A stretch of DNA of 64,000 nt from Adlercreutzia agrestimuris (GCF_943193125.1 NZ_CALPCX010000004.1:62001-126000), one strand, 5' to 3'. Numbered from the stretch's first letter, positions 9,274 to 17,883 are shown. Made by a program: numbers and translations. Notes: generated from the sequence alone by a model not told the origin.

Positions 9274-9324
9274 TTGACAGTGTGTATAACTGTATATATA
9301 GTGTATATAAAGCGTATATACACT
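9274..9324 (+). promoter_or_regulatory. Promoter with overlapping YtrA-type operator for the GntR/ABC operon
   Basis: The -35 is TTGACA (9274-9279) and the -10 is TATAGT (9297-9302), separated by exactly 17 bp: a near-consensus housekeeping promoter. A 10-bp inverted repeat AGTGTATATA (9300-9309) / TATATACACT (9315-9324) overlaps the -10 and start site. Its outer parts give AGTGTA-N13-TACACT, which matches the operator described for Bacillus subtilis YtrA, the subfamily to which the downstream regulator belongs. Binding there would block transcription initiation. Confidence 0.88.
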
Positions 9325-9329
9325 TAGCT

Positions 9330-9382
9330 TCGTTACGAAGGGGACGCCTTTCGTAACGAGCGCTTATGCCACCTCGGTGGCA
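9330..9382 (+). promoter_or_regulatory. Two hairpins in the 5' leader of the GntR/ABC operon
   Basis: Hairpin 1: TCGTTACGAA (9330-9339) pairs with TTCGTAACGA (9350-9359). Hairpin 2: TGCCACC (9367-9373) pairs with GGTGGCA (9376-9382), ending three bases before the ATG and covering the only SD-like bases (GGTGG). The second hairpin may limit initiation of the regulator gene. Confidence 0.55.
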
Positions 9383-9385
9383 GAG

Positions 9386-9772
9386 ATGGATTATCGAGTG
9401 GATATTATTATTCAAAACTCAAGCAATAAGCCCATTTATGAGCAAATAGGCAGTCAGATTAAAGACGCTATTCTCTCAGGGGACCTCTCAGAAGGTCAAC
9501 CGCTTCCATCTATTCGTGCCTTGGCAAATGATTTACGCGTAAGCGTTATTACTACTAAGCGCGCCTATGCTGATTTAGAAGCGGAAGGTTTTTTGGAAAC
9601 GGTGCAGGGCAAAGGTACCTTTGTGGCGGGTGGCAATAAGGATCTATTGCGAGAAGACAAACTTCGCAGTATTGAGGGTCATTTGCAAGCCGCTATTGAG
9701 CAGGGTTCTGCTTTAGGTCTTGAGAGCGAAGAACTTGTTTCAATGCTTCAGGTTTTGCTTGAGAATGAGTAG
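9386..9772 (+). CDS. GntR-family transcriptional repressor, YtrA subfamily
   Basis: 128 aa from ATG 9386 (GTG 9377 is possible but less typical). The N-terminal winged helix has the GntR pattern PIYEQIGSQIKDAILSGDLSEGQPLPSIRALANDLRVS, followed by a second helix with TTKRAYADLEAEGFLETVQGKGTFV. Only a short ~55-residue C-terminal helical region follows, as in YtrA-type regulators, so there is no large ligand-binding domain. It heads an operon with an ABC ATPase and permease, and its own promoter carries a YtrA-type operator. It is therefore most simply an autorepressor of this exporter, relieved by envelope stress or an antibiotic in known relatives. Confidence 0.92.
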   Translation: MDYRVDIIIQNSSNKPIYEQIGSQIKDAILSGDLSEGQPLPSIRALANDLRVSVITTKRAYADLEAEGFLETVQGKGTFVAGGNKDLLREDKLRSIEGHLQAAIEQGSALGLESEELVSMLQVLLENE

Positions 9773-9781
9773 GAGTTTGAG

Positions 9782-10663
9782 ATGGAAAACCTCATTGAAG
9801 TGGATCAGCTTCGCAAAACGTATGCGGATTTTGCCTTAGAGGATATTTCGTTTTCAGTTGAACCTGGTATGGTAGTTGGGCTGATTGGCTCAAATGGTGC
9901 AGGCAAGACAACTACCCTAAAGTTAATTCTTGGCTTGATTGACAAAGAGGGCGGAAGCGCTTCTGTGCTCGGCCAATCTGTTGATAGCGCAATGGGAGCC
10001 TCGGTCAAAGAAAATATTGGCGTGGTATTTGACAGCTGTTCGTTTCCTAACAGCATGCGCGTCAAAGATATAGGCAGTTTAGGAGCTATGGCATACAAAA
10101 GCTGGGATGAGCTGTATTTTGCTGAGCTTTGTGATCGGTTTGATCTTGCCCCTAAGAAGACGGTTGGAGCTCTTTCGCGTGGCATGGGCATGAAACTTTC
10201 TCTGGCATTTGCGCTTGCGCACCATCCTCGGTTGCTCATACTTGACGAACCGACCGCGGGTCTTGATCCGATAGCGCGCGAGGATCTTTTGGAAATCCTT
10301 CGTGATTACATGGATGATCCTAACCATGGCGTCCTTATGTCATCACATATCACGAGCGACCTTGACAAGATTGCTGATCAGGTCATTTGTATTGATGATG
10401 GCAAGGTTATTTTTAATCTTGCGCAAGAAGACATTGGTGATAAGGCAGGGATTGCTCACGTGCGAAGCGGTGAAGTTGCCTCTGTGCTTGCTTGGCTTAA
10501 AACGCAAGGCGTATCGTCGCCTTATGTTCTTAAGCAAGACTATGAGACGGTTGTGCTGGTTCCAGATAGATTTGAATTTGCGCGAAGCTTTCCTGGCATA
10601 GCTGTAGAGGGTTCTACAATCGAGAGTTATATGACATTGGTGTTGAAAGGTGGCACCCAATGA
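9782..10663 (+). CDS. ABC transporter ATP-binding protein of the GntR-linked exporter
   Basis: 293 aa cytoplasmic ATPase. Walker A is GSNGAGKTT (about residue 38), a Q-loop region follows at GVVFDS, the signature-like motif is LSRGMGMKLSLAFAL (replacing canonical LSGGQ, common in YtrB/BcrA-like ATPases), Walker B is LLILDEPTAGLD (about 155) and the H-loop is SSHI. The ~80-residue C-terminal extension is typical of BcrA/YtrB subunits. It starts 9 bases after the regulator gene and overlaps the permease gene by four bases (ATGA), so the three genes are one translationally coupled unit. Confidence 0.93.
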   Translation: MENLIEVDQLRKTYADFALEDISFSVEPGMVVGLIGSNGAGKTTTLKLILGLIDKEGGSASVLGQSVDSAMGASVKENIGVVFDSCSFPNSMRVKDIGSLGAMAYKSWDELYFAELCDRFDLAPKKTVGALSRGMGMKLSLAFALAHHPRLLILDEPTAGLDPIAREDLLEILRDYMDDPNHGVLMSSHITSDLDKIADQVICIDDGKVIFNLAQEDIGDKAGIAHVRSGEVASVLAWLKTQGVSSPYVLKQDYETVVLVPDRFEFARSFPGIAVEGSTIESYMTLVLKGGTQ

Positions 10664-11382
10664 AAACGATGATTTATTCAGATTACAAAACGGTTCGTTC
10701 AATCTTGTTGCAGCTTTTGGTTATCGCGCTGATCATTGCAAGTATTTTAGCTATTCCTTTTGGTGATACTGTAGCAAGTACCGCTATGGTTGTAGCAATT
10801 ATTGACTTGGGCGCGGTTATGAATCTCTGCGCTTATGACGATACCTCCGATTGGCAACGTTTCCGTCTAACCTTGCCACTTTCGCGTACGCAGGTTGTGC
10901 TTGGTCGTTATGCAAGTGTGGTACTTATTATGATAGGTTCAGCGGTTGTTGCAGCCATTATAGGGTTTGTGTTGCAAATGACATTAAGCACCTTGGGCGT
11001 GGAAGGATTCACTCTTGAGCCTTTATCGCTCATGTTGCCCGAAATGGCAATTGCGGTCATGGTTGCAACTTGTCTTGCTCTTTTGACTGTTGCAGTTGCG
11101 CTTCCTTTTATTATGCGTTTTGGTATGACGAAGGCAACGCGCTTTATTATGGTTGCTATGGTTTTGTTGTATGTACTTGGACTGCAAGGGTTCAGCAGTG
11201 TTAATAGTGGCGGAATGGCGCTAGAAAGTCTTTTGACAAGCTTAGCAGGATCTGCTGCAAGTAACGAAGCTTTGCTTGGCTCATTAGTAGGACTTGCGGG
11301 GGGTGCCTTGTTAGTTGCTTGTGTGGTGTATGTCATAAGTGCGCTTGTGGCGGTTCGCCTTTACAAAACACGTCAGTTCTAA
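10660..11382 (+). CDS. ABC-2 type permease of the GntR-linked exporter
   Basis: 240 aa with about six membrane helices. The N-terminus MKTMIYSDYKTVRSILLQLLVIALII and the MNLCAYDDTSDWQRFRLTLPLSRTQVVLGRY stretch match the PF13346-type ABC-2 membrane proteins paired with YtrA/GntR regulators. The start codon overlaps the ATPase stop. A strong terminator follows. The cargo is unknown; relatives respond to cell-wall-active agents. Confidence 0.88.
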   Translation: MKTMIYSDYKTVRSILLQLLVIALIIASILAIPFGDTVASTAMVVAIIDLGAVMNLCAYDDTSDWQRFRLTLPLSRTQVVLGRYASVVLIMIGSAVVAAIIGFVLQMTLSTLGVEGFTLEPLSLMLPEMAIAVMVATCLALLTVAVALPFIMRFGMTKATRFIMVAMVLLYVLGLQGFSSVNSGGMALESLLTSLAGSAASNEALLGSLVGLAGGALLVACVVYVISALVAVRLYKTRQF

Positions 11383-11402
11383 GAAAAAAAGCGTGAAAAA
11401 TG

Positions 11403-11438
11403 AATTGGAGAGCCTCAAGTGAGGCTCTCCAATTTTTT
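11403..11438. terminator. Strong rho-independent terminator ending the GntR/ABC operon
   Basis: A perfect 14-bp stem AATTGGAGAGCCTC / GAGGCTCTCCAATT with an AAGT loop, followed by TTTT. The 5' flank is A-rich, so it could also serve the remnant gene on the minus strand. Confidence 0.92.
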
Positions 11439-11473
11439 ATAAGGAGGGAAGATTTAGGAGGGTTTGAAAAACC

Positions 11474-12250
11474 TTAGAGGAGGGTTTCGTGGGCGTGGTT
11501 TGCAGCCGTGCGACCAGAGTTAATGTTGTTGCAGTTGCATGTACCGCCAACGTTAATCGTGTAGATGTTGCGATAGAGCATGCATCCATCGGTGCCCACC
11601 GCATAAAGGCCTTCAATTGGTTGTTTGGTGTTATCAACAACGCGTGCGTTGATATCGCACTCAATGCCACCAACACTCATGAGATACCATTGATTGAGTT
11701 TTGCTGCATAGAACGGAGCTTGGTTAATGGGCATCATGGAAGCGGCAGGCTTTGCAAACTCGGTGTCAATGCCGTCTTCGCACATTTTGTTGTAATCTTC
11801 TACCGTCTTAACGAAGGTGTCCACGTCAAGTTTGAAATACTCGGCAATCTCTTCCAATGTGTCGCCAACTGCCAGATCGTCCTCGGTGATTTCGTCAACC
11901 TGAGCAAGCTTATCCGGGTCAGCGGCCAGCACGGTTTCTAAGATGGTACGATCAAACACCGCATAGATAGTGCGTTGCGTCATAGCGGGCACTGACTGCA
12001 TTTCAAAGTTATCAATGGCAAAGTTTTCATTAATGAAGCGAACTGCGTCTTGGTTAACCCAAATAGGAAAGCCGCCTGTGCCAAACATGCCAGCGCCTGT
12101 GATACCTGCAGTAAAGCTGTCTGCCTTCCATAAGAAATTATCGCCCTGACCGCAGATATTAGTGCAGTTGAACGTGGAGTTCTTAACGAAGTTAGAAGCG
12201 CCAGCTTTAAGTGCCATAACCAAACCGTCGCCGTTGTGCATGGGGGTGCC
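11474..12250 (-). pseudogene. FAD-dependent fumarate reductase-like flavoprotein, C-terminal remnant
   Basis: About 255 residues matching the C-terminal half of the flavocytochrome c/urocanate-reductase-like flavoproteins abundant in Eggerthellaceae. It begins at the substrate-domain motif (GTP)MHNGDGLVMALKAGA and ends with the FAD-binding C-terminal motif GLYAVGTDGCMLYRNIYTINVGGTCNCNNINSGRTAANHA. The N-terminal half, with export signal and GxGxxG dinucleotide site, is missing. Upstream of about 12250 the sequence becomes that of a LuxR regulator on the other strand. No SD or plausible start is seen, so this is almost certainly a non-functional deletion remnant. Confidence 0.82.
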
Positions 12251-13573
12251 ACGCTTTTTATTGCATCCTTGTTTTTGCGATATTTGCAGACGCTTATCCG
12301 TAAACGCGTGTGGTGTGTGGGGTCAGCAACGCTTATTTCACTAGGAACTCTTTTGATTCTTGTGCAAAGCTTTGGGACTGCTGCTTTTGATGCAAGTTTG
12401 TTCGGTGCGATTATTTCAGGCATTGGTTGCGGCGGGGCTCTTATTTACTGGGCGTGCGCGCTGATGGCGCTTAAGCAGCCGGAATCAAAACGTATCATTG
12501 TGTCTGGCTCGGTCATTGTTGGCCTTATTGCTACGGTTCTTATTCTCTGCTTGCCCTTTCAGTTGGGCTCGCTTGTTTGTGTGCTTTTGCCCTTTGCGCT
12601 GCTTCTGTGTTCAAAAATAACCTGCAAGACCTCTTTAGAAGACGAAGAAGAGCCTCAGGAGACTTCTTCGCCATCAACAAGGCGTTTTTGGAATCAGATA
12701 AGCTTGTATCTGTGTTGCTTTATCATGGCGCTTGCTGCAGGTATGTATCAGCATGTTTCAACGCAAGATGTAATGGTGCATACCATTGATCAGTGGCGAA
12801 CGCTTCATGCAAGCGTGTTTATGTTTGTAAGTATTGCCCTGTTTTTGGATTATCGTCTACAAACGACACAACTTGCTCAGCTTTTCTCGCAGCTTATCGT
12901 TCCATTCATTGCAGGCGGCTTGTTGATTGTTTCGGTTGTTGGAGATGGTTTTGGTGGCTGGGGCGGCGTTATTATGCATACGGGCTACCAGTTGTTTTTG
13001 GTTTACATCTATACCGAATTCGCTCTGAAAGAAGATATATCATCTAAGCATTTGATGGTCTTTGTGCGTGGGACGATAGCCATTGATATTGGGTTGCTCG
13101 GTGGATTTTTCTTTATGGTGCTTACGGCAAGTGGCGTTAATTTAGATCTTCGCAATGTTAGTCTTGCGGTGGTGTATTTGCTCCTTTTGGTGGGTGTTCT
13201 TTTGTTCCCTAACGTTATTGCAAATGTCGCCCAGCGAAGAACTCGTTCGCGCGTTGTTATGTCTGAGCACGGAGAGCGAGTGGAGTTTATACAAGGTTTT
13301 AAGGACGAGCAAAGTGCCTTATTGCAAGGTGCTCGCGCAGAGGCAGCGAATGCGGCATTGCTGAGTGCTTTTGCTTCCCGATATGGTTTTTCTCCACGCG
13401 AACTTGAGATATTTGAGTATTTACTGCGCGGCAAAACATTGCCAGCCATAGCAAGTGATGCGCATTTGTCGTACAACACCGTCAAGACTCATGTCAGTCA
13501 TATTTATCAGAAAATGGGAGTTCACACTCGCAACGAGATGATAGATATGGTTGAAACGTGGTTTAGTGAATAA
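12236..13573 (+). CDS. Membrane-embedded LuxR-type regulator, apparently 5'-truncated
   Basis: From GTG 12236 the frame gives 445 aa: about ten or eleven hydrophobic helices, then a LuxR winged region with ELEIFEYLLRGKTLPAIASDAHLSYNTVKTHVSHIYQKMG. This is the large membrane-LuxR family expanded in Eggerthellaceae, usually transcribed divergently from flavoprotein reductase genes. Family members normally start with an additional ~50 residues including the first membrane helix. Here the reading frame runs back into antisense flavoprotein sequence and has no SD. The gene has probably lost its start and promoter in the same deletion that cut the flavoprotein. The rest of the frame is undamaged, so the event looks recent or the product is still made from a new start. 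Confidence 0.75.
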   Translation: MHGGATLFIASLFLRYLQTLIRKRVWCVGSATLISLGTLLILVQSFGTAAFDASLFGAIISGIGCGGALIYWACALMALKQPESKRIIVSGSVIVGLIATVLILCLPFQLGSLVCVLLPFALLLCSKITCKTSLEDEEEPQETSSPSTRRFWNQISLYLCCFIMALAAGMYQHVSTQDVMVHTIDQWRTLHASVFMFVSIALFLDYRLQTTQLAQLFSQLIVPFIAGGLLIVSVVGDGFGGWGGVIMHTGYQLFLVYIYTEFALKEDISSKHLMVFVRGTIAIDIGLLGGFFFMVLTASGVNLDLRNVSLAVVYLLLLVGVLLFPNVIANVAQRRTRSRVVMSEHGERVEFIQGFKDEQSALLQGARAEAANAALLSAFASRYGFSPRELEIFEYLLRGKTLPAIASDAHLSYNTVKTHVSHIYQKMGVHTRNEMIDMVETWFSE

Positions 13574-13880
13574 ACGAAGTGATAAAGGTTATCAGTCCAA
13601 GAATGATCCCAGGAATGTTCGCTACGATAATCGGCCAGTCTTTCTTAGGTTTTAGGGCACCATAAAGCGTCCACATGGTGCAATTGAAAAACGCGCATAA
13701 AGGCTGCCAGGGCGTGCCGGGATGGCCAGCAAGGTTGTTGGCTATTTGGGTAACGTAGCTTACGTACATGATGACCGAAAGCGCCGAGGCAATACGACCA
13801 ATAATGGATACTACGTCAAGATTTGTGTGTGCTTGATTGTCTTGAGGTGTTTGAGGTGCTTTCGCAGGGGATGCGCTCAT
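13563..13880 (-). CDS. SemiSWEET-type (MtN3/saliva family) small sugar transporter
   Basis: 105 aa from ATG 13880, where AAGGA lies just upstream; the track's longer form begins 20 residues earlier. A hydrophilic N-terminus of ~25 residues precedes three membrane helices, the half-size (triple-helix bundle) form that dimerises in bacteria. Typical features are the SVIMYVSYVTQIANNLAGHPGTPWQPLCAFFNCTMWTLYGALKPKKDWP segment with conserved P, W and N residues and an IVANIPGIILGL third helix. It would facilitate mono- or disaccharide diffusion. Its 3' end overlaps the LuxR gene stop tail to tail. Confidence 0.85.
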   Translation of the reverse strand: MSASPAKAPQTPQDNQAHTNLDVVSIIGRIASALSVIMYVSYVTQIANNLAGHPGTPWQPLCAFFNCTMWTLYGALKPKKDWPIIVANIPGIILGLITFITSFIH

Positions 13881-13963
13881 ATATCCTTCTTTCATACGTG
13901 TAGCGATAAGTAGTTTAGTTATGTAGACGAAGAGCATCAATACACGGTAGAATCTTGTGAATT

Positions 13964-15400
13964 ATGAAGCAAGAAAAAATCACCAATTTACAACCGTATG
14001 CTTATCCACGCGCCTCTTTTTTATCGGGGCTTGTTGTGCTGTGCGGTCTAGCTGCGCTTATGTTGATCTGCGTTGTTGGATGCAAGAGTGCTACCCAATT
14101 ACCCTTGGTGTTTGGGTGCGCGTTAGCGGGGGTTGTGGCATATAAAACAGGGTTTTCGTGGAATCAGATCCTTGATGCGATGACTCGGGGTATCGGTGAT
14201 GCCCTAGAAGCAATCCTTATCCTGCTTTGCATCGGTATGCTGGTGGGGGTGTGGATCGTGTCGGGTACTGTTCCAACCATGATCTATTATGGCCTTTGCA
14301 TTGTGACTCCAGAAGCGTTTTTGCCTGTCGTGTTTGTGGTTACAACACTTGTCGGCGTGGTTTTGGGATCATGGGGTGCCGCTGGTACCATTGGGCTTGC
14401 TTTTATTGGTCTGGCACCTGCGCTCGGTATATCGCTTCCTATAACGGCGGGCACTATTGTGGGAGCCGCTTATGTGAGTGAGATAGTTTCTCCTTTGGTG
14501 GATGGCCCAAATTTGATGGCGGCAGTTTCTAAAGCAGATATTTTTGCGCTCTGTGTAAGATTCTTGCCTGTTGTCCTTATTGTCTGCGTGGTGTCAACAC
14601 TGCTTTATCTTGTCTGGGGTCTTACGTTTGTGGACGAAAGCATTGCGTCTGGCTTGGCTCAAGGTGCAGACGGGTTGAGTGGTACTCAGGCCATGCTTGA
14701 GGCACTTAGTACCCATTATGCTTTAGGACCTCTCACGCTTGTTCCGCTGGCTGTTATGCTTTTGTGCATGTTTATGCGCATGCCTGCAATCCCAGCGTTT
14801 CTCATAGCTATTGTGTTTGGAATGATTGAAGCGGTGCTTTTTCAAGGGTGCAGTATTAGTGAGGTGTTTTCTGCGGCCCATATTGGCGCACAATCTCAAA
14901 CAAATCTTGCGGAACTGGACGCCTTGCTTTCAAATGGTGGATTGGCTGCCATGATGGATACCGTTTCAATCGTGATCTTGGTTATGGCGTTTAGCGGCAT
15001 GGCGCAACATTTACATCTTATTGATGAAGTGATTGAACGACTTACGGCACACTTGAAGTCATTTGCTCAGTTGGTGGGTGCAACTGTTATTTCTGGAGCG
15101 CTCTTTAATACCTTATTGCCTGATCAATATCCCGCAATTACGCTTTCTTCTCAAATGTATGGCGAAAAGTTCAAGCAGCATGGTACGCCAGACGAGGTAT
15201 GGGCAAATATTGTCAATTCAAGCGCAGGGATAACGTCGGTTTTGATTCCCTGGAACACGTGTGCGGTATACATGGTGACTGTTCTTGGTGTTGACTGTCT
15301 CTCGTACGCTCCTTTCGCATTATTTTGCTATTTGTATCCTCTTGTTGTGGCAGCAATTGGCGTATTTGCTGGCAGACGTATGAAGTGGTGTTCAAAGTAG
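13964..15400 (+). CDS. NhaC-family Na+/H+ (or malate/lactate-linked) antiporter
   Basis: 478 aa with about 11-12 membrane helices. NhaC family signatures: GDALEAILILLCIGMLVGVWIVSGTVPTMIYYGL, GSWGAAGTIGLAFIG, and AYVSEIVSPLVDGPNLMAAVS. Members exchange Na+ for H+, and some pair malate uptake with lactate export, so pH/Na+ homeostasis is the safest role. The ATG has no SD; a TAGAAT -10-like element (13948-13953) ends ten bases before it, suggesting a very short or absent leader. It stands alone, divergent from the SemiSWEET gene. Confidence 0.9.
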   Translation: MKQEKITNLQPYAYPRASFLSGLVVLCGLAALMLICVVGCKSATQLPLVFGCALAGVVAYKTGFSWNQILDAMTRGIGDALEAILILLCIGMLVGVWIVSGTVPTMIYYGLCIVTPEAFLPVVFVVTTLVGVVLGSWGAAGTIGLAFIGLAPALGISLPITAGTIVGAAYVSEIVSPLVDGPNLMAAVSKADIFALCVRFLPVVLIVCVVSTLLYLVWGLTFVDESIASGLAQGADGLSGTQAMLEALSTHYALGPLTLVPLAVMLLCMFMRMPAIPAFLIAIVFGMIEAVLFQGCSISEVFSAAHIGAQSQTNLAELDALLSNGGLAAMMDTVSIVILVMAFSGMAQHLHLIDEVIERLTAHLKSFAQLVGATVISGALFNTLLPDQYPAITLSSQMYGEKFKQHGTPDEVWANIVNSSAGITSVLIPWNTCAVYMVTVLGVDCLSYAPFALFCYLYPLVVAAIGVFAGRRMKWCSK

Positions 15401-15569
15401 CCTTTTATGGGACAGGCGGCCTGCGTTAAGGGTATAGTTCGCAACAAAATGCGCTACACTAGGGATTGCTTGTGCGGCCACATTCTGGTCAGCAAAAGAA
15501 CGCTTTGATGTGAATTGTTGTGGGGGAGCGTTTTACGCTCTGGCGCGTATTGTATTTGGGGAGATAGGC

Positions 15570-16553
15570 ATGGCTTACAATAGCAAAGCAAAACTCAAAA
15601 CGCTCTTCGTACGTCGTATTTTGGAAGATGAAACCGATGCAGAGCACGGTTTGTCCATGCGTCAGCTCATAGAACGACTAGCCGATTATGATATTTCTGC
15701 TGAGCGAAAAAGCGTCTATCGCGATATTCAAATCTTGCGTGAATTTGGCGTTGATATTAAAACCTATCAGCGCAATCCTGTTGAATATGCCATTGAACGA
15801 CGAGATTTTACTCTTTCAGAGCTGATGCTATTGGTGGATGCGGTTGAATCCTGCAAATCGCTTACACGCCGCCAAACTAATGCGCTTGTATCAAACTTGA
15901 AAACCTTCGCAAGTGACCATCAGCGTGCGCAGCTTGATCGTCGCATTCATGTTCCTGGGCGTATTTCGTCAAAAAATGAGAGTGTATTCGGTCATATTGA
16001 TGTGCTGCATGAGGCACTTCGCATGCATAAGAAAATATCTTTTTTGTATTACAAATATGATGTAGATGGTACACGTGTTGTAACCCACAATGGCGAACCT
16101 CATGTTGTCACACCTGTAGGTATTACTTATTCGGATGGCTTTTATTATTTAACCGCATGGAACGACAATCATGAGAAGCTTATTGAGTTTCGCATTGATC
16201 GTATGGATCATTTGCGCGTGACTAACGAAAAGGCTACGCGCAATGAAGTTATTACTCATCATACTTATGATGGTGACGAATATGAGGTTTTTGGACGTTT
16301 TAACGGAGAGCCGGTAACCGCAACACTTTTGGTTGACGGGGATAATCTTGAGATTATTCTTGATAGGTTTGGAAGCGGTGCTCAGATTATTAAGGTTGAC
16401 GATAACACCGCAAAAGCGCTGGTGAAGGTTCGTAAATCTCGACAGTTTTTTGGGTGGCTTGCTGGTATGGCAAATGTGGTTCGCATAGAAGGACCAGAAA
16501 GCCTCAGACAAGAATATCGTCTGTATCTTCAAGATCTGCTAGATCAGGCATAG
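15570..16553 (+). CDS. WYL-domain helix-turn-helix transcriptional regulator
   Basis: 327 aa from ATG 15570, preceded by GGGGAG; an upstream extension to 15510 has no SD. The N-terminal winged helix (KLKTLFVRRILEDETD...LSMRQLIERLADYDISAERKSVYRDIQILREFGVDI) is the standard HTH_11 DeoR-like domain. The WYL domain follows at about residues 140-230 (KISFLYYKY..., HVVTPVGITYSDGFYYLTAWNDNHEKLIEFRIDRM), with the WYL triad as FYYLTAW, and then a WCX C-terminal domain. Such proteins regulate stress or DNA-damage genes, and ligands may be nucleic acid. No obvious target is adjacent. Confidence 0.9.
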   Translation: MAYNSKAKLKTLFVRRILEDETDAEHGLSMRQLIERLADYDISAERKSVYRDIQILREFGVDIKTYQRNPVEYAIERRDFTLSELMLLVDAVESCKSLTRRQTNALVSNLKTFASDHQRAQLDRRIHVPGRISSKNESVFGHIDVLHEALRMHKKISFLYYKYDVDGTRVVTHNGEPHVVTPVGITYSDGFYYLTAWNDNHEKLIEFRIDRMDHLRVTNEKATRNEVITHHTYDGDEYEVFGRFNGEPVTATLLVDGDNLEIILDRFGSGAQIIKVDDNTAKALVKVRKSRQFFGWLAGMANVVRIEGPESLRQEYRLYLQDLLDQA

Positions 16554-16584
16554 TGCCAATTATCTCTTTTGGGGTAGTCAGTAT

Positions 16585-16620
16585 GAGGTCTATCCATGAC
16601 ACCACGTCTGAATAGACCTC
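16585..16620 (+). terminator. Possible terminator after the WYL regulator
   Basis: A nine-bp stem GAGGTCTAT / ATAGACCTC with an 18-base loop, followed by TTCTTTTCC. The long loop lowers confidence. Confidence 0.45.
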
Positions 16621-16662
16621 TTCTTTTCCAATTTCGTTCAGTATTTCATGGTGCATGTGACC

Positions 16663-17040
16663 TTATAGCAGCGATACAATCTCAACAAATGCATCTCCGT
16701 AGAATGCAGAAAAGCACGTATCTGATCTCCAAAGAACCAGGTGCTGATCACCTGAAGAAAAGGATAAAAAGAAGGATGCAGAAGTATCAATAGTGCCAGC
16801 ATACATGCGTGTCATATGCGTTGTAAGCGGTGGGATGAGAAGGTCTTGAGATAAGAGGCGAACTAAGGTTGGTGAATCTGCTACCCACTCGTTGAGGTCT
16901 GCATCCCATAAGCGAAGAACCTCTACAACCTCAGTGCTCAATAGTGCACCCGAAGCGTCTTGTGACAGTGGGGTGAGTGAGGTGTTCGCAAAGATATGGT
17001 CTAAGGGTGAAGTAAATACTGTTTCATAAGTCTGTACCAT
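16663..17040 (-). CDS. Hypothetical protein, 125 aa
   Basis: I do not recognise this protein. It is 125 aa, soluble, mildly acidic, with no signal peptide, membrane helix or known motif; the composition is ordinary (AFYGDAFVEIVSLL at the C-terminus). An AGGAG sits three bases before the ATG, slightly close but supportive. The other frames in this stretch give only short ORFs. It lies 126 bases downstream of the HAD phosphatase gene on the same strand and could be its operon partner. It may also be a fragment of a longer protein. Confidence 0.5.
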   Translation of the reverse strand: MVQTYETVFTSPLDHIFANTSLTPLSQDASGALLSTEVVEVLRLWDADLNEWVADSPTLVRLLSQDLLIPPLTTHMTRMYAGTIDTSASFFLSFSSGDQHLVLWRSDTCFSAFYGDAFVEIVSLL

Positions 17041-17166
17041 GCGCTCCTAGCAATCTCTCGGATGGTTTTGATGTTGGAGTCATCTTAGAAGAATGAAAGA
17101 GCATACCTGACCAAGATATGGGACACCTCAGCTCATTTTGAAAAATTTTTGGGCTATACAGAAAAA

Positions 17167-17850
17167 CTACTGTTCAAGCAAGCTTGCAAGATCAGTGAGT
17201 TGCTTGCACATGATTGTGGGGTTTTGGGCACGCAGGGTGTCTTCGCTAAACATTCCCCATGTTGCAGCTACCGTTTGACACCCTGCACCGTTGCCGGCTT
17301 GCATATCGTAAGGGCTATCGCCAATATAAAGAATCTGATCAGGGGAGATCTCAAGTTGTTCGCAACCTACTATGACAGGAGCCGGGTTGGGCTTATGGAG
17401 GTCGGTATCATCTGAACCAATAAGAACGGTGAAGTAGGGGGACAGCTCGGTTAAATCAAGTCCGCGCTGAGCAAGGGCATGACGCTTCGATGTAACAATA
17501 CCCATTTTTAGTCCTCGTGCTGCAAAACGCTTGAGTGCTTCTATGGTGTGCGGGAACGCCTTAATTTGTCGATCGTGCACTTCTTTGTTGTGCTCACGAT
17601 ATATTTGAGTGAGTTCTGCTGCTTTATCGCTATCACCATGAGTAAACGTTAGCATCTGATCATAAAGCGGGGTGCCAACTCCACGCATAAGCTCTTCGTC
17701 GGTCAGACTGAGCCCATACGTGTCATTTACCGTGTGACGCATAGAGTGCAAAATAATGTCATACGTATCAAGTAATGTTCCATCAAGGTCAAACAGCAGC
17801 CCAGCAAGCGAGTCGGTTTTAAGTTTCTCTGTAGGGACGGTTTGGCTCAT
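17167..17850 (-). CDS. HAD-superfamily phosphatase (PpaX / phosphoglycolate phosphatase-like)
   Basis: 227 aa from ATG 17850, which has GGAG five bases upstream; longer starts lack an SD. HAD motifs: LLFDLDGTLLDT (motif I, nucleophile Asp in DxD), VTSKR (motif II), KPNPAP (motif III Lys) and YIGDSPYDMQAG (motif IV). The helical cap between motifs I and II marks a subfamily-I C1 cap, as in PpaX (pyrophosphatase) and Gph. Substrate is therefore a small phosphate ester or pyrophosphate, not resolvable further. Confidence 0.88.
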   Translation of the reverse strand: MSQTVPTEKLKTDSLAGLLFDLDGTLLDTYDIILHSMRHTVNDTYGLSLTDEELMRGVGTPLYDQMLTFTHGDSDKAAELTQIYREHNKEVHDRQIKAFPHTIEALKRFAARGLKMGIVTSKRHALAQRGLDLTELSPYFTVLIGSDDTDLHKPNPAPVIVGCEQLEISPDQILYIGDSPYDMQAGNGAGCQTVAATWGMFSEDTLRAQNPTIMCKQLTDLASLLEQ

Positions 17851-17883
17851 CTTATCTCCTTCAAAACGCGAGGTGCTCACGGC

